Assembly (NCBI RefSeq): GCF_004362825.1
Contig: NZ_SNXZ01000001.1
Location: 186,001 to 250,000, forward strand
Source of the DNA: Labedaea rhizosphaerae
Lineage (GTDB): Bacteria > Actinomycetota > Actinomycetes > Mycobacteriales > Pseudonocardiaceae
Length of the DNA: 64,000 nucleotides
Direction: 5' to 3'
The position numbers and the translations under genes were made by a program. The notes under the pieces are model-generated. The model saw only the letters and a list, made by a program, of their open reading frames with translations, had not been told where the DNA came from and made no database searches. This document shows, piece by piece, positions 55,397 through 64,000 of this stretch (the first letter of the stretch is position 1; every line of letters starts with the position of its first letter).

Positions 55397-56881
55397 ATGC
55401 GCGGAGGTGGCGGCGGAATCAGCACGATCGTGCTCGCCGCGGGCGAAGGGACCCGGATGCGGTCGCGGACCCCCAAGGTCCTGCACCGGGTCGCGGGCCG
55501 GTCGCTGGTGGAGCACGCGGTGCGCGCCGCGGCCGGGGTCGACCCGGAGTTCCTGCTGGTGGTGATCGGGCACGGCCGCGACGCGGTCGCCGAGCACCTG
55601 GCGGGTGTCGCCGCCGAGCTGGACCGGCCGGTGCTGACCGCGGTGCAGGAGCAGCAGAACGGCACCGGGCACGCCGTGTCGTGCGCGCTGGAAGCGCTGC
55701 CCGAGAAGCTCGCCGGCACCGTCGTGGTCACCTACGGCGACGCGCCGCTGCTGGACACCGCGACCCTCGAAGGCCTGCTCGCCGAGCACGAGTCGGCGGG
55801 CAACGCGGTCACCGTGCTCACCGCGCACCTGACCGACCCGACCGGCTACGGCCGGATCGTCCGCGACGCCGACGGCGCGGTCCGCGCGATCGTCGAGCAG
55901 AAGGACGCCGACGCGCAGCAGCAGGCGATCACGGAGATCAACTCCGGCGTCTACGCCTTCGACGCGGCGGTCCTCGTCGACGGGCTGTCCCGGATCTCCA
56001 CCGACAACGCGCAGGGCGAGCTGTACCTGACCGACGTGCTCGGCATCGCCCGCGGCGACGGCAAGCGGGTCGGCGCGCTCGCGGCCGGCGACCCCTGGCT
56101 GGTCGAGGGCGTGAACGACCGGGTGCAGCTGGCCAAGGTCGGCGCGGAGTTCAACCGCAGGCTGGTCGAGCGGTGGATGCGCGCGGGCGTCACCGTGATC
56201 GACCCGGCCAGCACCTGGCTGGACGCGGGGGTCGAGCTGGCGCGTGACGTGCTGATCGAGCCGGGCGTGCAACTGCGTGGCAAGACCAAGGTCGCCGAGG
56301 GCGCGACCGTCGGTCCCGACTCGACGCTCACCGACGTCACGATCGGCGAAGGCGCCACGGTCTGCCGCACCCACGGGTCCGGCGCGCGGATCGGGCCGGG
56401 CGCGACCGTCGGCCCGTTCGCCTACCTGCGGCCGGGCACCAAGCTCGGCGAGGCGGGCAAGATCGGCACCTTCGTGGAGACCAAGAACGCCGAGATCGGC
56501 GCGGGCTCCAAGGTGCCGCACCTGTCCTACGTCGGCGACGCCACCATCGGCGAGCACAGCAACATCGGCGCCGCGAGCGTGTTCGTCAACTACGACGGCG
56601 TGCACAAGAACCACACCGTGGTCGGCTCGCACGTGCGCATGGGCTCGGACAACATGTACATCGCACCGGTCACCGTGGGCGACGGCGCCTACAGCGGTGC
56701 GAGCACCGTGGTGATGAACGACGTCCCGCCGGGCGCGCTCGCCGTGTCCGCGGGCGGCAAGCAGCGCACCATTGAGGGGTGGGTGGCGCGCAAGCGGCCG
56801 GGCACGGCCGCCGCGCAGGCCGCAGAACAAGCGCTGAAGGACACCGACGACGCTGCCGACGCGGAAGGCCCGAATCGATGA
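55397..56881 (+). CDS. glmU: bifunctional GlmU (GlcNAc-1-P uridyltransferase/GlcN-1-P acetyltransferase)
   Basis: 494 residues from ATG 55397, preceded by AGGGAG. The uridyltransferase domain has STIVLAAGEGTRMRSRTPKV at residue 11, then QEQQNGTGHAVSCAL and VVTYGDAPLLDTATL (metal-binding Asp). The left-handed beta-helix with hexapeptide repeats starts near 270 (TVGPDSTLTDVTIGEGATV). Acetyltransferase residues lie in VGPFAYLRPGTKLG and FVNYDGVHKNHTVVG, with the catalytic His. It makes UDP-GlcNAc, the precursor of peptidoglycan and mycothiol. The prs gene overlaps by 4 bp, as in mycobacteria. Confidence 0.98.
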   Translation: MRGGGGGISTIVLAAGEGTRMRSRTPKVLHRVAGRSLVEHAVRAAAGVDPEFLLVVIGHGRDAVAEHLAGVAAELDRPVLTAVQEQQNGTGHAVSCALEALPEKLAGTVVVTYGDAPLLDTATLEGLLAEHESAGNAVTVLTAHLTDPTGYGRIVRDADGAVRAIVEQKDADAQQQAITEINSGVYAFDAAVLVDGLSRISTDNAQGELYLTDVLGIARGDGKRVGALAAGDPWLVEGVNDRVQLAKVGAEFNRRLVERWMRAGVTVIDPASTWLDAGVELARDVLIEPGVQLRGKTKVAEGATVGPDSTLTDVTIGEGATVCRTHGSGARIGPGATVGPFAYLRPGTKLGEAGKIGTFVETKNAEIGAGSKVPHLSYVGDATIGEHSNIGAASVFVNYDGVHKNHTVVGSHVRMGSDNMYIAPVTVGDGAYSGASTVVMNDVPPGALAVSAGGKQRTIEGWVARKRPGTAAAQAAEQALKDTDDAADAEGPNR

Positions 56882-57858
56882 GCCCCAAGTCCGGGACGCC
56901 CAAGAAGAACCTGATGCTGTTCTCCGGTCGCGCACACCCGGAACTGGCCGAAGAGGTGGCCAAGCACCTCAACGTGACGATCACCCCGCAGTCGGCCTAC
57001 GACTTCGCCAACGGCGAGATCTTCGTCCGGTTCGAGGAGTCGGTGCGCGGCTGCGACGCGTTCGTCATCCAGAGCCACTGCGCGCCCATCAACCAGTGGC
57101 TGATGGAGCAGCTGATCATGGTGGACGCGCTCAAGCGGGCGTCGGCCAAGCGGATCACGGTGATCGTGCCGTTCTACCCGTACGCGCGGCAGGACAAGAA
57201 GCACAAGGGCCGCGAACCGATCTCGGCCCGGCTGGTCGCCGACCTGTTCAAGACCGCGGGTGCCGACCGGATCATGACCGTCGACCTGCACACCGCGCAG
57301 ATCCAGGGCTTCTTCGACGGCCCGGTGGACCACTTGTTCGGCCAGAACCTCCTTGCCCGCTACGTCAAGGAGAACTACCACGACGTCAACATCACCGTGG
57401 TCTCCCCCGACGCCGGCCGCACCAAGCTGGCCGAGAAGTGGGCCGACGACCTCGGCGGCACGCCGATCGCCTTCATCCACAAGACCCGCGACCCGTTGCG
57501 CCCCAACGAGGTCGTGGCCAACCGGGTGGTCGGCGAGGTGAAGGGCCGGCTGTGCGTGGTGATCGACGACATGGTCGACACCGGCGGCACGATTTCCAAG
57601 GCGGTCAAGCAACTGCTGGACGAGGGCGCCCAGGACGTCGTGCTGGCGGCCACGCACGGCGTGCTGTCCAACGAGGCCCCGGCTCGGCTGGCCGAGTGCG
57701 GCGCCAAGGAGGTCATCTTCACCAACACGCTGCCGATCCCGGACGACAAGCGCTTCGGCCACATGACCGTGCTGTCGATCGCCCCGCTGCTGGCCCAAGC
57801 CATCCAGCAGGTCTTCGAGGACGGCTCCGTCACCAGCCTGTTCGACGGCGACGCGTAG
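56878..57858 (+). CDS. prs: ribose-phosphate pyrophosphokinase
   Basis: 326 residues from ATG 56878, overlapping the glmU stop by 4 bp (ATGA). PRPP synthetase hallmarks: LMLFSGRAHPELAEEVAKHL, the flexible catalytic loop YARQDKKHKGREPISARLVA, VDLHTAQIQGFFDGPVDHLF, and the PRPP-binding signature VVIDDMVDTGGTISKAV at about residue 226. It makes 5-phosphoribosyl pyrophosphate from ribose 5-phosphate and ATP for purines, pyrimidines, His and Trp, and, in actinomycetes, arabinan precursors. Coupling to glmU ties nucleotide supply to wall synthesis. Confidence 0.98.
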   Translation: MSPKSGTPKKNLMLFSGRAHPELAEEVAKHLNVTITPQSAYDFANGEIFVRFEESVRGCDAFVIQSHCAPINQWLMEQLIMVDALKRASAKRITVIVPFYPYARQDKKHKGREPISARLVADLFKTAGADRIMTVDLHTAQIQGFFDGPVDHLFGQNLLARYVKENYHDVNITVVSPDAGRTKLAEKWADDLGGTPIAFIHKTRDPLRPNEVVANRVVGEVKGRLCVVIDDMVDTGGTISKAVKQLLDEGAQDVVLAATHGVLSNEAPARLAECGAKEVIFTNTLPIPDDKRFGHMTVLSIAPLLAQAIQQVFEDGSVTSLFDGDA

Positions 57859-58158
57859 TTTTGGCGCTCTCTGCGTTCGCGCGGGCCTCGGCCCCTTCAT
57901 GGCCTGCCTGGCCGATGCCGTTCGGGGTTGGTTTGGTGGTTCACCACGGGGCTGAGCGCGAGCGTCAACCCCCTGTGCAGCTCGAATAACCGGGCACGTA
58001 GACTACTTAGGTTGCCTCGGCGAGGCGGGCACAGCGCCTGGCGTTATCGACGCGGCGGCTTCAGAGCCGTCGGTTGACGCCCTTACGCGTCCCGCTGCCG
58101 CAGGCCGCCGCCACCGGAGAAAGCACCACTGCAGGCCCATCGCAAGGAGAGCATCACC
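57859..58158 (+). promoter_or_regulatory. gene-free gap with rplY promoter and leader
   Basis: About 300 bases. A possible -10 element, TAGACT, is at 57999-58004. The transcribed leader would hold two hairpins: GCCTCG-G-CGAGGC (58014-58026) and a stem with CGGCGGCT and AGCCGTCG around 58051-58073. AAGGAGAG lies just before the rplY start. I know no described L25 leader of this kind; ribosomal-protein feedback is an inference. Confidence 0.45.
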
Positions 58159-58797
58159 GTGTCCGAGGTCCGTCTTGCCGCCGAGTCGCGCACCGAGTTC
58201 GGCAAGGGTGCCGCCCGTCGTACCCGTCGCGCCGGCAAGATCCCCGCGGTGCTCTACGGCCACGGTTCCGACCCGAAGCACCTGGCTCTGCCGGCGCTCG
58301 AGTTCGCCCGCGTGATCCGTGAGCACGGCCAGAACGCCGTCCTGACCCTCAACGTCGACGCCGCTGACAGTGAGCTGGCGCTGACCAAGACGGTCACCAC
58401 CCACCCCATCAAGAACTACATCGAGCACGTCGACCTGCTGCTCGTCCGCCGCGGCGAGAAGGTCAGCGTCGAGGTGCCCGTGGTCCTGACCGGCGAGGCC
58501 CAGCCCGGCACGCTGGTCACCCAGGAACTCTCCACCGTGCTGGTGGAGGTCGAGGCGCTGCACATCCCGGAGCAGTTCGAGCTGTCCCTCACCGGTGCCA
58601 CCGCAGGCACCTCGTGGAACGCGGGCCAGATCGAGCTGCCGGCTGGCGCGGTCATGGTCACCGACCCCGACGCCCTGGTCGTCGCGGTGAACGAGGCGCC
58701 CAGCGCCGCGCAGATGGAGGCCGAGATCGACACCGAGGGTGCGGGTGTCGTCGAGGACGCCCCGCAGACCGAGGAGCCCGCAGGCGCCGACGCCTGA
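58159..58797 (+). CDS. rplY: 50S ribosomal protein L25/Ctc
   Basis: 212 residues from GTG 58159, with AAGGAG upstream. The L25 domain occupies residues 1-95: [20 protein letters not shown], then [20 protein letters not shown], and [20 protein letters not shown]. The Ctc-type C-terminal beta domain follows ([20 protein letters not shown]), with an acidic tail rich in Glu and Ala. It binds 5S rRNA. The long Ctc form is usual in actinobacteria. It is followed by a strong hairpin and then pth, an order shared with mycobacteria, where lpqT is inserted before rplY. Confidence 0.97.
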   Translation: MSEVRLAAESRTEFGKGAARRTRRAGKIPAVLYGHGSDPKHLALPALEFARVIREHGQNAVLTLNVDAADSELALTKTVTTHPIKNYIEHVDLLLVRRGEKVSVEVPVVLTGEAQPGTLVTQELSTVLVEVEALHIPEQFELSLTGATAGTSWNAGQIELPAGAVMVTDPDALVVAVNEAPSAAQMEAEIDTEGAGVVEDAPQTEEPAGADA

Positions 58798-58820
58798 CGG
58801 ACAGCCTGACGTCACTGACC

Positions 58821-58860
58821 ACGGCGCCCCGCCCCCGGTATGTCCGGGGCGGGGCGTCGT
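58821..58860. terminator. strong hairpin between rplY and pth
   Basis: ACGGCGCCCCGCCCCCGG (58821-58838) pairs with CCGGGGCGGGGCGTCGT (58844-58860) with one bulged C, and the loop is TATGT. No U-run follows, only GTTT. It may end or attenuate rplY transcripts ahead of pth. Confidence 0.75.
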
Positions 58861-58897
58861 CGTTTGCCAGGAGAGTCGTTTGCCAGGAGGAACACCG

Positions 58898-59476
58898 ATG
58901 GACGCCGATCAGCCGACGCTCGTCGTGGGCCTTGGCAACCCCGGGCCCCGCTACGAAGGCAACCGCCACAACATCGGCTTCCTCGTGGCCGACGAGCTCG
59001 CCGCGCGAATGGGCGGCAAGTTCAAGGCGCACAAGGGCGGCGCCGACGTCCTCGAGGGTCGCCTGGGCGGTCACCGGGTCGCGCTGGCCAAGCCGCGCGG
59101 CTACATGAACACCTCCGGTGGCCCGGTGTCGGGCACCGCGAAGTTCTACAAGGTGGCGCCCGAGGACATCGTGGTCATCCACGACGAGCTGGACCTGCCG
59201 TTCAGCACCGTGCGGCTCAAGCGCGGCGGCGGCGAGAACGGCCACAACGGGCTGCGTTCGATCACCAAGTCGCTCGGCACCCGCGACTACCAGCGGGTGC
59301 GCTTCGGCATCGGCCGCCCGCCGGGCCGGATGGACCCCGCCGACTTCGTGCTCAAGGACTTCTCCTCGGTCGAACGCAAAGAGTTGGCATTCGCGATCGA
59401 CCGCTGCGCGGACGCGGTGGAAGCGCTGGTCACACAGGGTCTGGAGATCGCCCAGAACACCTATCACGCTGGGTGA
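58898..59476 (+). CDS. pth: peptidyl-tRNA hydrolase
   Basis: 192 residues from ATG 58898, with AGGAGG 8 bases upstream. Pth landmarks: [20 protein letters not shown] with the catalytic His, [16 protein letters not shown] with the conserved Asn, [20 protein letters not shown] with the Asp, and [20 protein letters not shown]. It frees tRNA from peptidyl-tRNA released by stalled ribosomes. A 14-base segment containing the ribosome site is repeated upstream (58860-58873 and 58876-58889); the first copy would serve an in-frame TTG at 58880, giving a protein six residues longer. Confidence 0.97.
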   Translation: MDADQPTLVVGLGNPGPRYEGNRHNIGFLVADELAARMGGKFKAHKGGADVLEGRLGGHRVALAKPRGYMNTSGGPVSGTAKFYKVAPEDIVVIHDELDLPFSTVRLKRGGGENGHNGLRSITKSLGTRDYQRVRFGIGRPPGRMDPADFVLKDFSSVERKELAFAIDRCADAVEALVTQGLEIAQNTYHAG

Positions 59477-59525
59477 TCCGTTCGTCGTGTTCCCGTCGTC
59501 GGGGGTACCCCGTTAGGATTTGTCC

Positions 59526-60380
59526 GTGCCTCTGACGCCAGACGACGTGCAGGACGTGCGGTTCGACCACGCGCCCCTGGGCAAGCGCGGCTACAACGAG
59601 GACGAGGTCGACGACTTCCTGGACCAGGTCGAGCTGGCCCTGCGTGGCCAGATGAAGATGACCGCCCAGACCGTCCGTGAGGTCGAGTTCGACCAGGGCG
59701 GCCTCGTCCGCCGCGGCTACGACGAGCAGCAGGTCGACGAGTTCCTCGAGGCGGTCATCGTCCAGCTCGAGGGTGGCGAGCCCAACTACGTGGTGCGGCG
59801 CGCCAACGCGCACACCCGCACCAGCGGTCGCGGCGGCCTGATCAACGGCAACCACAACGGGGCCGACATCATCGAGGCGTTGGCGGCCGTCGACGAGCGC
59901 AGGACCGCCGACCTGACCGACACGATCGAGATCACTCCGAACGGCAACAGCGGGCGCCTCGTCGGCACCCTGCATGAGGCCGGCACGGGGCACGAAGCCC
60001 GCACCGGGCACGAGGCCGGCACCGAGCACGTCAACGGCCACAGCGGCAGCCACCGCAACGGTCGGTCGATGGCAGTGTCCGCCGCTCCGGTGCCGGCACC
60101 CCGGCCCCAGGTGGCGCCGCCGCCCGCGCCGGAGCCCGACCCGAACTCGGTGCCGCTCCCGCCCGCGGGGCCCGGCCTGCACGGCTACCGTCAGCGCGAC
60201 GTGCAGCGGATGGCTGAATGCGTGCGGGCGGCGATCCGCTCCCCGCACGGCCCGACGTCCGAGGACATCGCCCGGATGCGCCTGGAACGGGTCACGGACG
60301 GCGAAAAGGGCTTCGACCCGTTCCTGGTCGAAGCCCTTCGCGATGCCTGGGTCGCCGAACTGCGGCGGCAAGGCCGGTAG
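59526..60380 (+). CDS. DivIVA-domain repeat protein
   Basis: 284 residues from GTG 59526; TTG 59520 is possible. Two DivIVA-type N-terminal motifs lie in tandem: [20 protein letters not shown] then FLDQVELAL, and [20 protein letters not shown] then FLEAVIVQL. Each is the short membrane-targeting/coiled-coil segment of the DivI1A domain family. A low-complexity middle has three Gly-His-Glu-Ala repeats (18-bp DNA repeat, about 59973-60026) and Pro-rich linkers. The C-terminal part is a third helical unit ([17 protein letters not shown]). No signal peptide. It could help position envelope-synthesis proteins at curved membrane; its place after pth is not one I recognise. Confidence 0.75.
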   Translation: MPLTPDDVQDVRFDHAPLGKRGYNEDEVDDFLDQVELALRGQMKMTAQTVREVEFDQGGLVRRGYDEQQVDEFLEAVIVQLEGGEPNYVVRRANAHTRTSGRGGLINGNHNGADIIEALAAVDERRTADLTDTIEITPNGNSGRLVGTLHEAGTGHEARTGHEAGTEHVNGHSGSHRNGRSMAVSAAPVPAPRPQVAPPPAPEPDPNSVPLPPAGPGLHGYRQRDVQRMAECVRAAIRSPHGPTSEDIARMRLERVTDGEKGFDPFLVEALRDAWVAELRRQGR

Positions 60381-60435
60381 TAGGCGGTCCTGACCCGGGT
60401 CGCGGGCGACCCCCATCGCCCGCGACCCGCACTGG

Positions 60436-60606
60436 TCATGACGCGTGCCGCGGCCGCGGGATCGCCCGCGATACGTGGCTGTGCGATGCGCGCTTCGAGA
60501 ACCAGCTCCGGTGCTGGTGCTCCGCGTGCCAGGCCCGGTCGGTGTCGGTGACATTCGCGTACCGGGCGTCGATGGCCGCGCGCACGGACTCGGTCGTCCA
60601 CTCCAT
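60436..60606 (-). CDS. 56-residue protein of unknown function
   Basis: A 56-codon frame from ATG 60606 to TGA at 60436-60438, with AAGGTGAG 7 bases before the start. It begins MEWTTESVRAAIDARYANV and continues with several His (TDRAWHAEHQHRSWFSKRA), ending in Arg-Pro-Arg-His. It has no signal or membrane segment. GC at third positions fits coding DNA. It lies between the convergent DivIVA-domain gene and the acyl-ligase gene, and could be co-transcribed with neither. A regulatory or ribosome-associated role is possible, but nothing proves it. Confidence 0.5.
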   Translation of the reverse strand: MEWTTESVRAAIDARYANVTDTDRAWHAEHQHRSWFSKRASHSHVSRAIPRPRHAS

Positions 60607-60700
60607 GTGACTCACCTTTTCTTCTCTTCTGTCGGTGAGTCATACAGTCGTCCTGAGCAGGGGCCGCCGGCATCGGAAGGTCACGCACGACCAGCCGTAC

Positions 60701-60751
60701 GACCCCTTACCCAGGGCTGAGACGATCCTGAAAAGACCTTAGTAAGGGGTC
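60701..60751. repeat. 10-bp inverted repeat downstream of acyl ligase gene
   Basis: GACCCCTTAC at 60701-60710 and GTAAGGGGTC at 60742-60751 are exact complements with a 31-base loop. The right arm touches the stop codon of the ligase gene. It may be a loose terminator or a protein site. Confidence 0.5.
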
Positions 60752-62418
60752 TACTCGGGGGCCCTGAGGTGCTCCGCGAGCTGCGCACCGGCCGCGGCCC
60801 GCCGCACCTTGCCCGACGGCGTCTTGGGCAGTGTGCCGGGCGGCAGCACGGCCACCGCGGACGGCCGGGCGTTGACCGACTCGAAGACCCGCGCGGCGAC
60901 CTGCTTGCGCAGGGTCTTCTCCGCGGCCTCGTCCCCGGCCAGCTTCGATTCGACCACGACGGCGAACCGCTCACGCTTGCTGCCCGCGTCCAACCGGACC
61001 GCGACCGCGTTGCCCGCGCGCACGCCCTCGACCTCGGCGGCGGCCTGCTCGATGTCGGTCGGGTAGATGTTGCGCCCGGCGAGGATGATCACGTCCTTGG
61101 CCCGGCCGCAGATCACGACCTGCCCACCGGTCAGGTAGCCGATGTCCCCTGTGGACAGCCAGCCGTCCGCGTCCTGAGTGGACAGTGGACCGTCGACGGT
61201 CAGGTACTTCTTGGTGACCGACTCGCCGCGGATCTGGATCTCGCCGGTTTCCCTTTCGCCACGCGGGTTTCCGTCTTCGTCCACGATGCGCACGTCGAAG
61301 CCCGGCAGCGGCGGACCGAGCAGCGCGAACGACCGCACGCCCGGCCCGGGACCATCGGCCGGCTCGGCGATCCTGTGCTCCTCCAACGGTTCCGCCTGCA
61401 CGTAGTCCAGGTTGAGCCCGGTGAACAGCGGCGCGAACGAGATCGCCAGCGTGCCTTCGGCCATGCCGTACGCGGGGAACACGCATTCCGCGGGCATGCC
61501 GAAGCGCGCCCCGGCGTCGGTGAACGCCTTGACCGCCTTCTCGTCGATCGGCTCGGCGCCGTTGAGCGCAAGGCGCAGCGTCGAGAGGTCGTAGGCATTG
61601 TCGTCGTCGACGCCGGCGAGCCGGCGGCCCAGCAGCGCGTAGGCGAAGTTGGGCGCGGCGGTGATCGTGCCGCGGTGGCGGCTGATCAGGTCGGCCCAGA
61701 GCAACGGCCCGGACAGGAAGTCGACCGGGGTGACCTTGACCAGCTCGATCCCGAACGCCATCGGCACGGTGAAGAACCCGACCATGCCCATGTCGTGGAA
61801 CATCGGCAGCCACGACACCATGATGTCGTTCTCGGTGTCGAGCTCGGCGGTCTGCGCCATGGCCGTCACGTTGGCGTACAGGTTGCCGTGGGAGATGACG
61901 ACGGCCTTCGGGTCGGCCGTCGAGCCGCTGGTCAGCTGCAGCAGCGCCGGCGCCTCCTCGTCGACCTCGACCGGCTCGGCCAGCGGCTCGGCACCCGCCA
62001 GGTCCTTCATCTGGCGGTAGCGGATGCCGTTCTCCTCCAGCACCGGGGCGAGCTGGTCGAACGGCGCGCCCAGCAGCACCAGCTTCGAGTCGATCATGGC
62101 GAGCGTGCGCAGCGTGTCCTGCGCCCAGTGCCCGAGATCGGTGCGTGGGGTGGGCTGGTGCAGCATCGTCACGCTGCCACCCGCGAGCCACACCGCCTGC
62201 ACGGCGGGCCCGATCTCGGCCGGCTCCGCGGCCAGCACCGCCACCGCGTCGTGGCGGGCGAGGCCACCGGCGACCAGGGATCCGGCCAGCTCACGGGCGG
62301 TCTCGTGGACCTCGGCCCAGGTGCGGCGCATGGGGTTCTTGGGCTCACCCGTGGTGACGCCCGTGCGCTGGCCGCCGTTTCGTGCGGTGGCCAGCATTGT
62401 CTCGACGAACCGACTCAT
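60751..62418 (-). CDS. fatty acyl-AMP/CoA ligase (pks16-like)
   Basis: 555 residues from ATG 62418, with AAGGTG 7 bases upstream. ANL-superfamily motifs: LLQLTSGSTADPKAVVISHG (P-loop), WLPMFHDMGMVGFFTVPMAF, FPAYGMAEGTLAISFAPL (adenine site), LSTGDIGYLTGGQVVICGRA, and PPGTLPKTPSGKVRRAAAGA with the catalytic Lys. The HDMGMVG segment and overall length match fatty acyl-AMP ligases. In mycobacteria the gene next to pth is pks16, a protein of this family, and this gene holds that position divergent in orientation. It would activate a fatty acid for transfer to a carrier protein or CoA; no carrier or PKS gene is in the window. Confidence 0.9.
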   Translation of the reverse strand: MSRFVETMLATARNGGQRTGVTTGEPKNPMRRTWAEVHETARELAGSLVAGGLARHDAVAVLAAEPAEIGPAVQAVWLAGGSVTMLHQPTPRTDLGHWAQDTLRTLAMIDSKLVLLGAPFDQLAPVLEENGIRYRQMKDLAGAEPLAEPVEVDEEAPALLQLTSGSTADPKAVVISHGNLYANVTAMAQTAELDTENDIMVSWLPMFHDMGMVGFFTVPMAFGIELVKVTPVDFLSGPLLWADLISRHRGTITAAPNFAYALLGRRLAGVDDDNAYDLSTLRLALNGAEPIDEKAVKAFTDAGARFGMPAECVFPAYGMAEGTLAISFAPLFTGLNLDYVQAEPLEEHRIAEPADGPGPGVRSFALLGPPLPGFDVRIVDEDGNPRGERETGEIQIRGESVTKKYLTVDGPLSTQDADGWLSTGDIGYLTGGQVVICGRAKDVIILAGRNIYPTDIEQAAAEVEGVRAGNAVAVRLDAGSKRERFAVVVESKLAGDEAAEKTLRKQVAARVFESVNARPSAVAVLPPGTLPKTPSGKVRRAAAGAQLAEHLRAPE

Positions 62419-62518
62419 AGGGCACACCTTACGAGAGCAAGGATTGCCGCTCCCCGGGTTCCGCCGCTTTGCCCGAGCTCGCCCGGTTCCGAGCCGCGCT
62501 CCACCCGTACGATCACAT

Positions 62519-62552
62519 TTACTACGAAATCATAGTATTCGAAATCGTAGTG
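62519..62552. promoter_or_regulatory. palindromic operator-like site upstream of acyl ligase
   Basis: An AT-rich 35-base stretch with GAAATCATAGT (62526-62536) and GAAATCGTAGT (62541-62551) as direct repeats 15 bp apart. TACTACGAAATCATAGTA (62520-62537) is itself palindromic at 14 of 18 positions. It lies about 100 bp before the ligase start, fitting a TetR- or MarR-type repressor. Confidence 0.55.
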
Positions 62553-62600
62553 TATTGATCGATAAAACTCGTCCGCGTAGGGTCGCGATCCACCCGGGCG

Positions 62601-64000
<1,400 letters not shown>

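Overview
The window is about 64 kb of very GC-rich DNA with strong third-position GC bias. Shadow reading frames therefore lie opposite most real genes. Gene content and order point to an actinomycete, probably Pseudonocardiales (the Saccharothrix/Lentzea/Actinosynnema/Amycolatopsis group); this is inferred from gene families, not from a database search. The backbone matches the order known from mycobacteria: ppx, DUF501, ftsB, eno, an lpqU-like transglycosylase, mazG, mfd, then tRNA-Gln, glmU, prs, rplY, pth and a pks16-like acyl ligase. Accessory genes are placed between these anchors.

Region by region: (1) 1-4.3 kb: a cut hydrolase/SDR fusion, a MerR regulator, a two-component system, a head-to-head 22-bp repeat array and a 22-codon cysteine-rich peptide. 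(2) 4.3-7.7 kb: a UgpB/UgpA/UgpE-like importer operon without its own ATPase. (3) 7.7-8.2 kb: a less GC-rich gap and a tRNA-like gene with anticodon UAA but a short variable loop. (4) 8.2-15 kb: NDH-2, then a tightly overlapped DUF4129-membrane-MoxR-DUF58-membrane operon whose last junction was duplicated around a dense array of CTAG tetranucleotides. (5) 15-21.7 kb: secreted or envelope proteins, a serine carboxypeptidase, a subtilase, an AbiEi/DUF559-like gene flanked by inverted 22-bp arrays, and ppx. (6) 21.7-33.5 kb: two lytic transglycosylases, a cation antiporter, DUF501-ftsB-eno, an MFS exporter, the efeUOB iron-uptake operon behind an iron-box-like palindrome, and a ComJ-like gene. 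(7) 33.5-46 kb: methyltransferase-tricorn protease, mazG, a SurA-like lipoprotein, an EspG/PPE/PE-like trio and mfd. (8) 46-55 kb: small metabolic and regulatory genes, a GntR-controlled membrane operon with a clear palindromic operator, TetR/desaturase, tRNA-Gln and a GGDEF protein. (9) 55-64 kb: glmU-prs, rplY, pth, a DivIVA-domain protein, a FAAL-like ligase and an ABC-F ATPase cut by the window end.

The housekeeping anchors serve the cell envelope (glmU, ftsB, transglycosylases, DivIVA-domain protein), nucleotide supply and sanitation (prs, mazG, UDG), translation (rplY, pth, tRNAs, ABC-F) and repair (mfd). The strongest unexplained signals are at DNA level: three 22-bp-period arrays of a GTGTCCCAC-headed unit placed just after stop codons, two CTAG arrays with identical 9-9-9-6 spacing, the atypical UAA tRNA with a nested hairpin at its 3' end, and the tiny peptide with two CxCCxxC modules.
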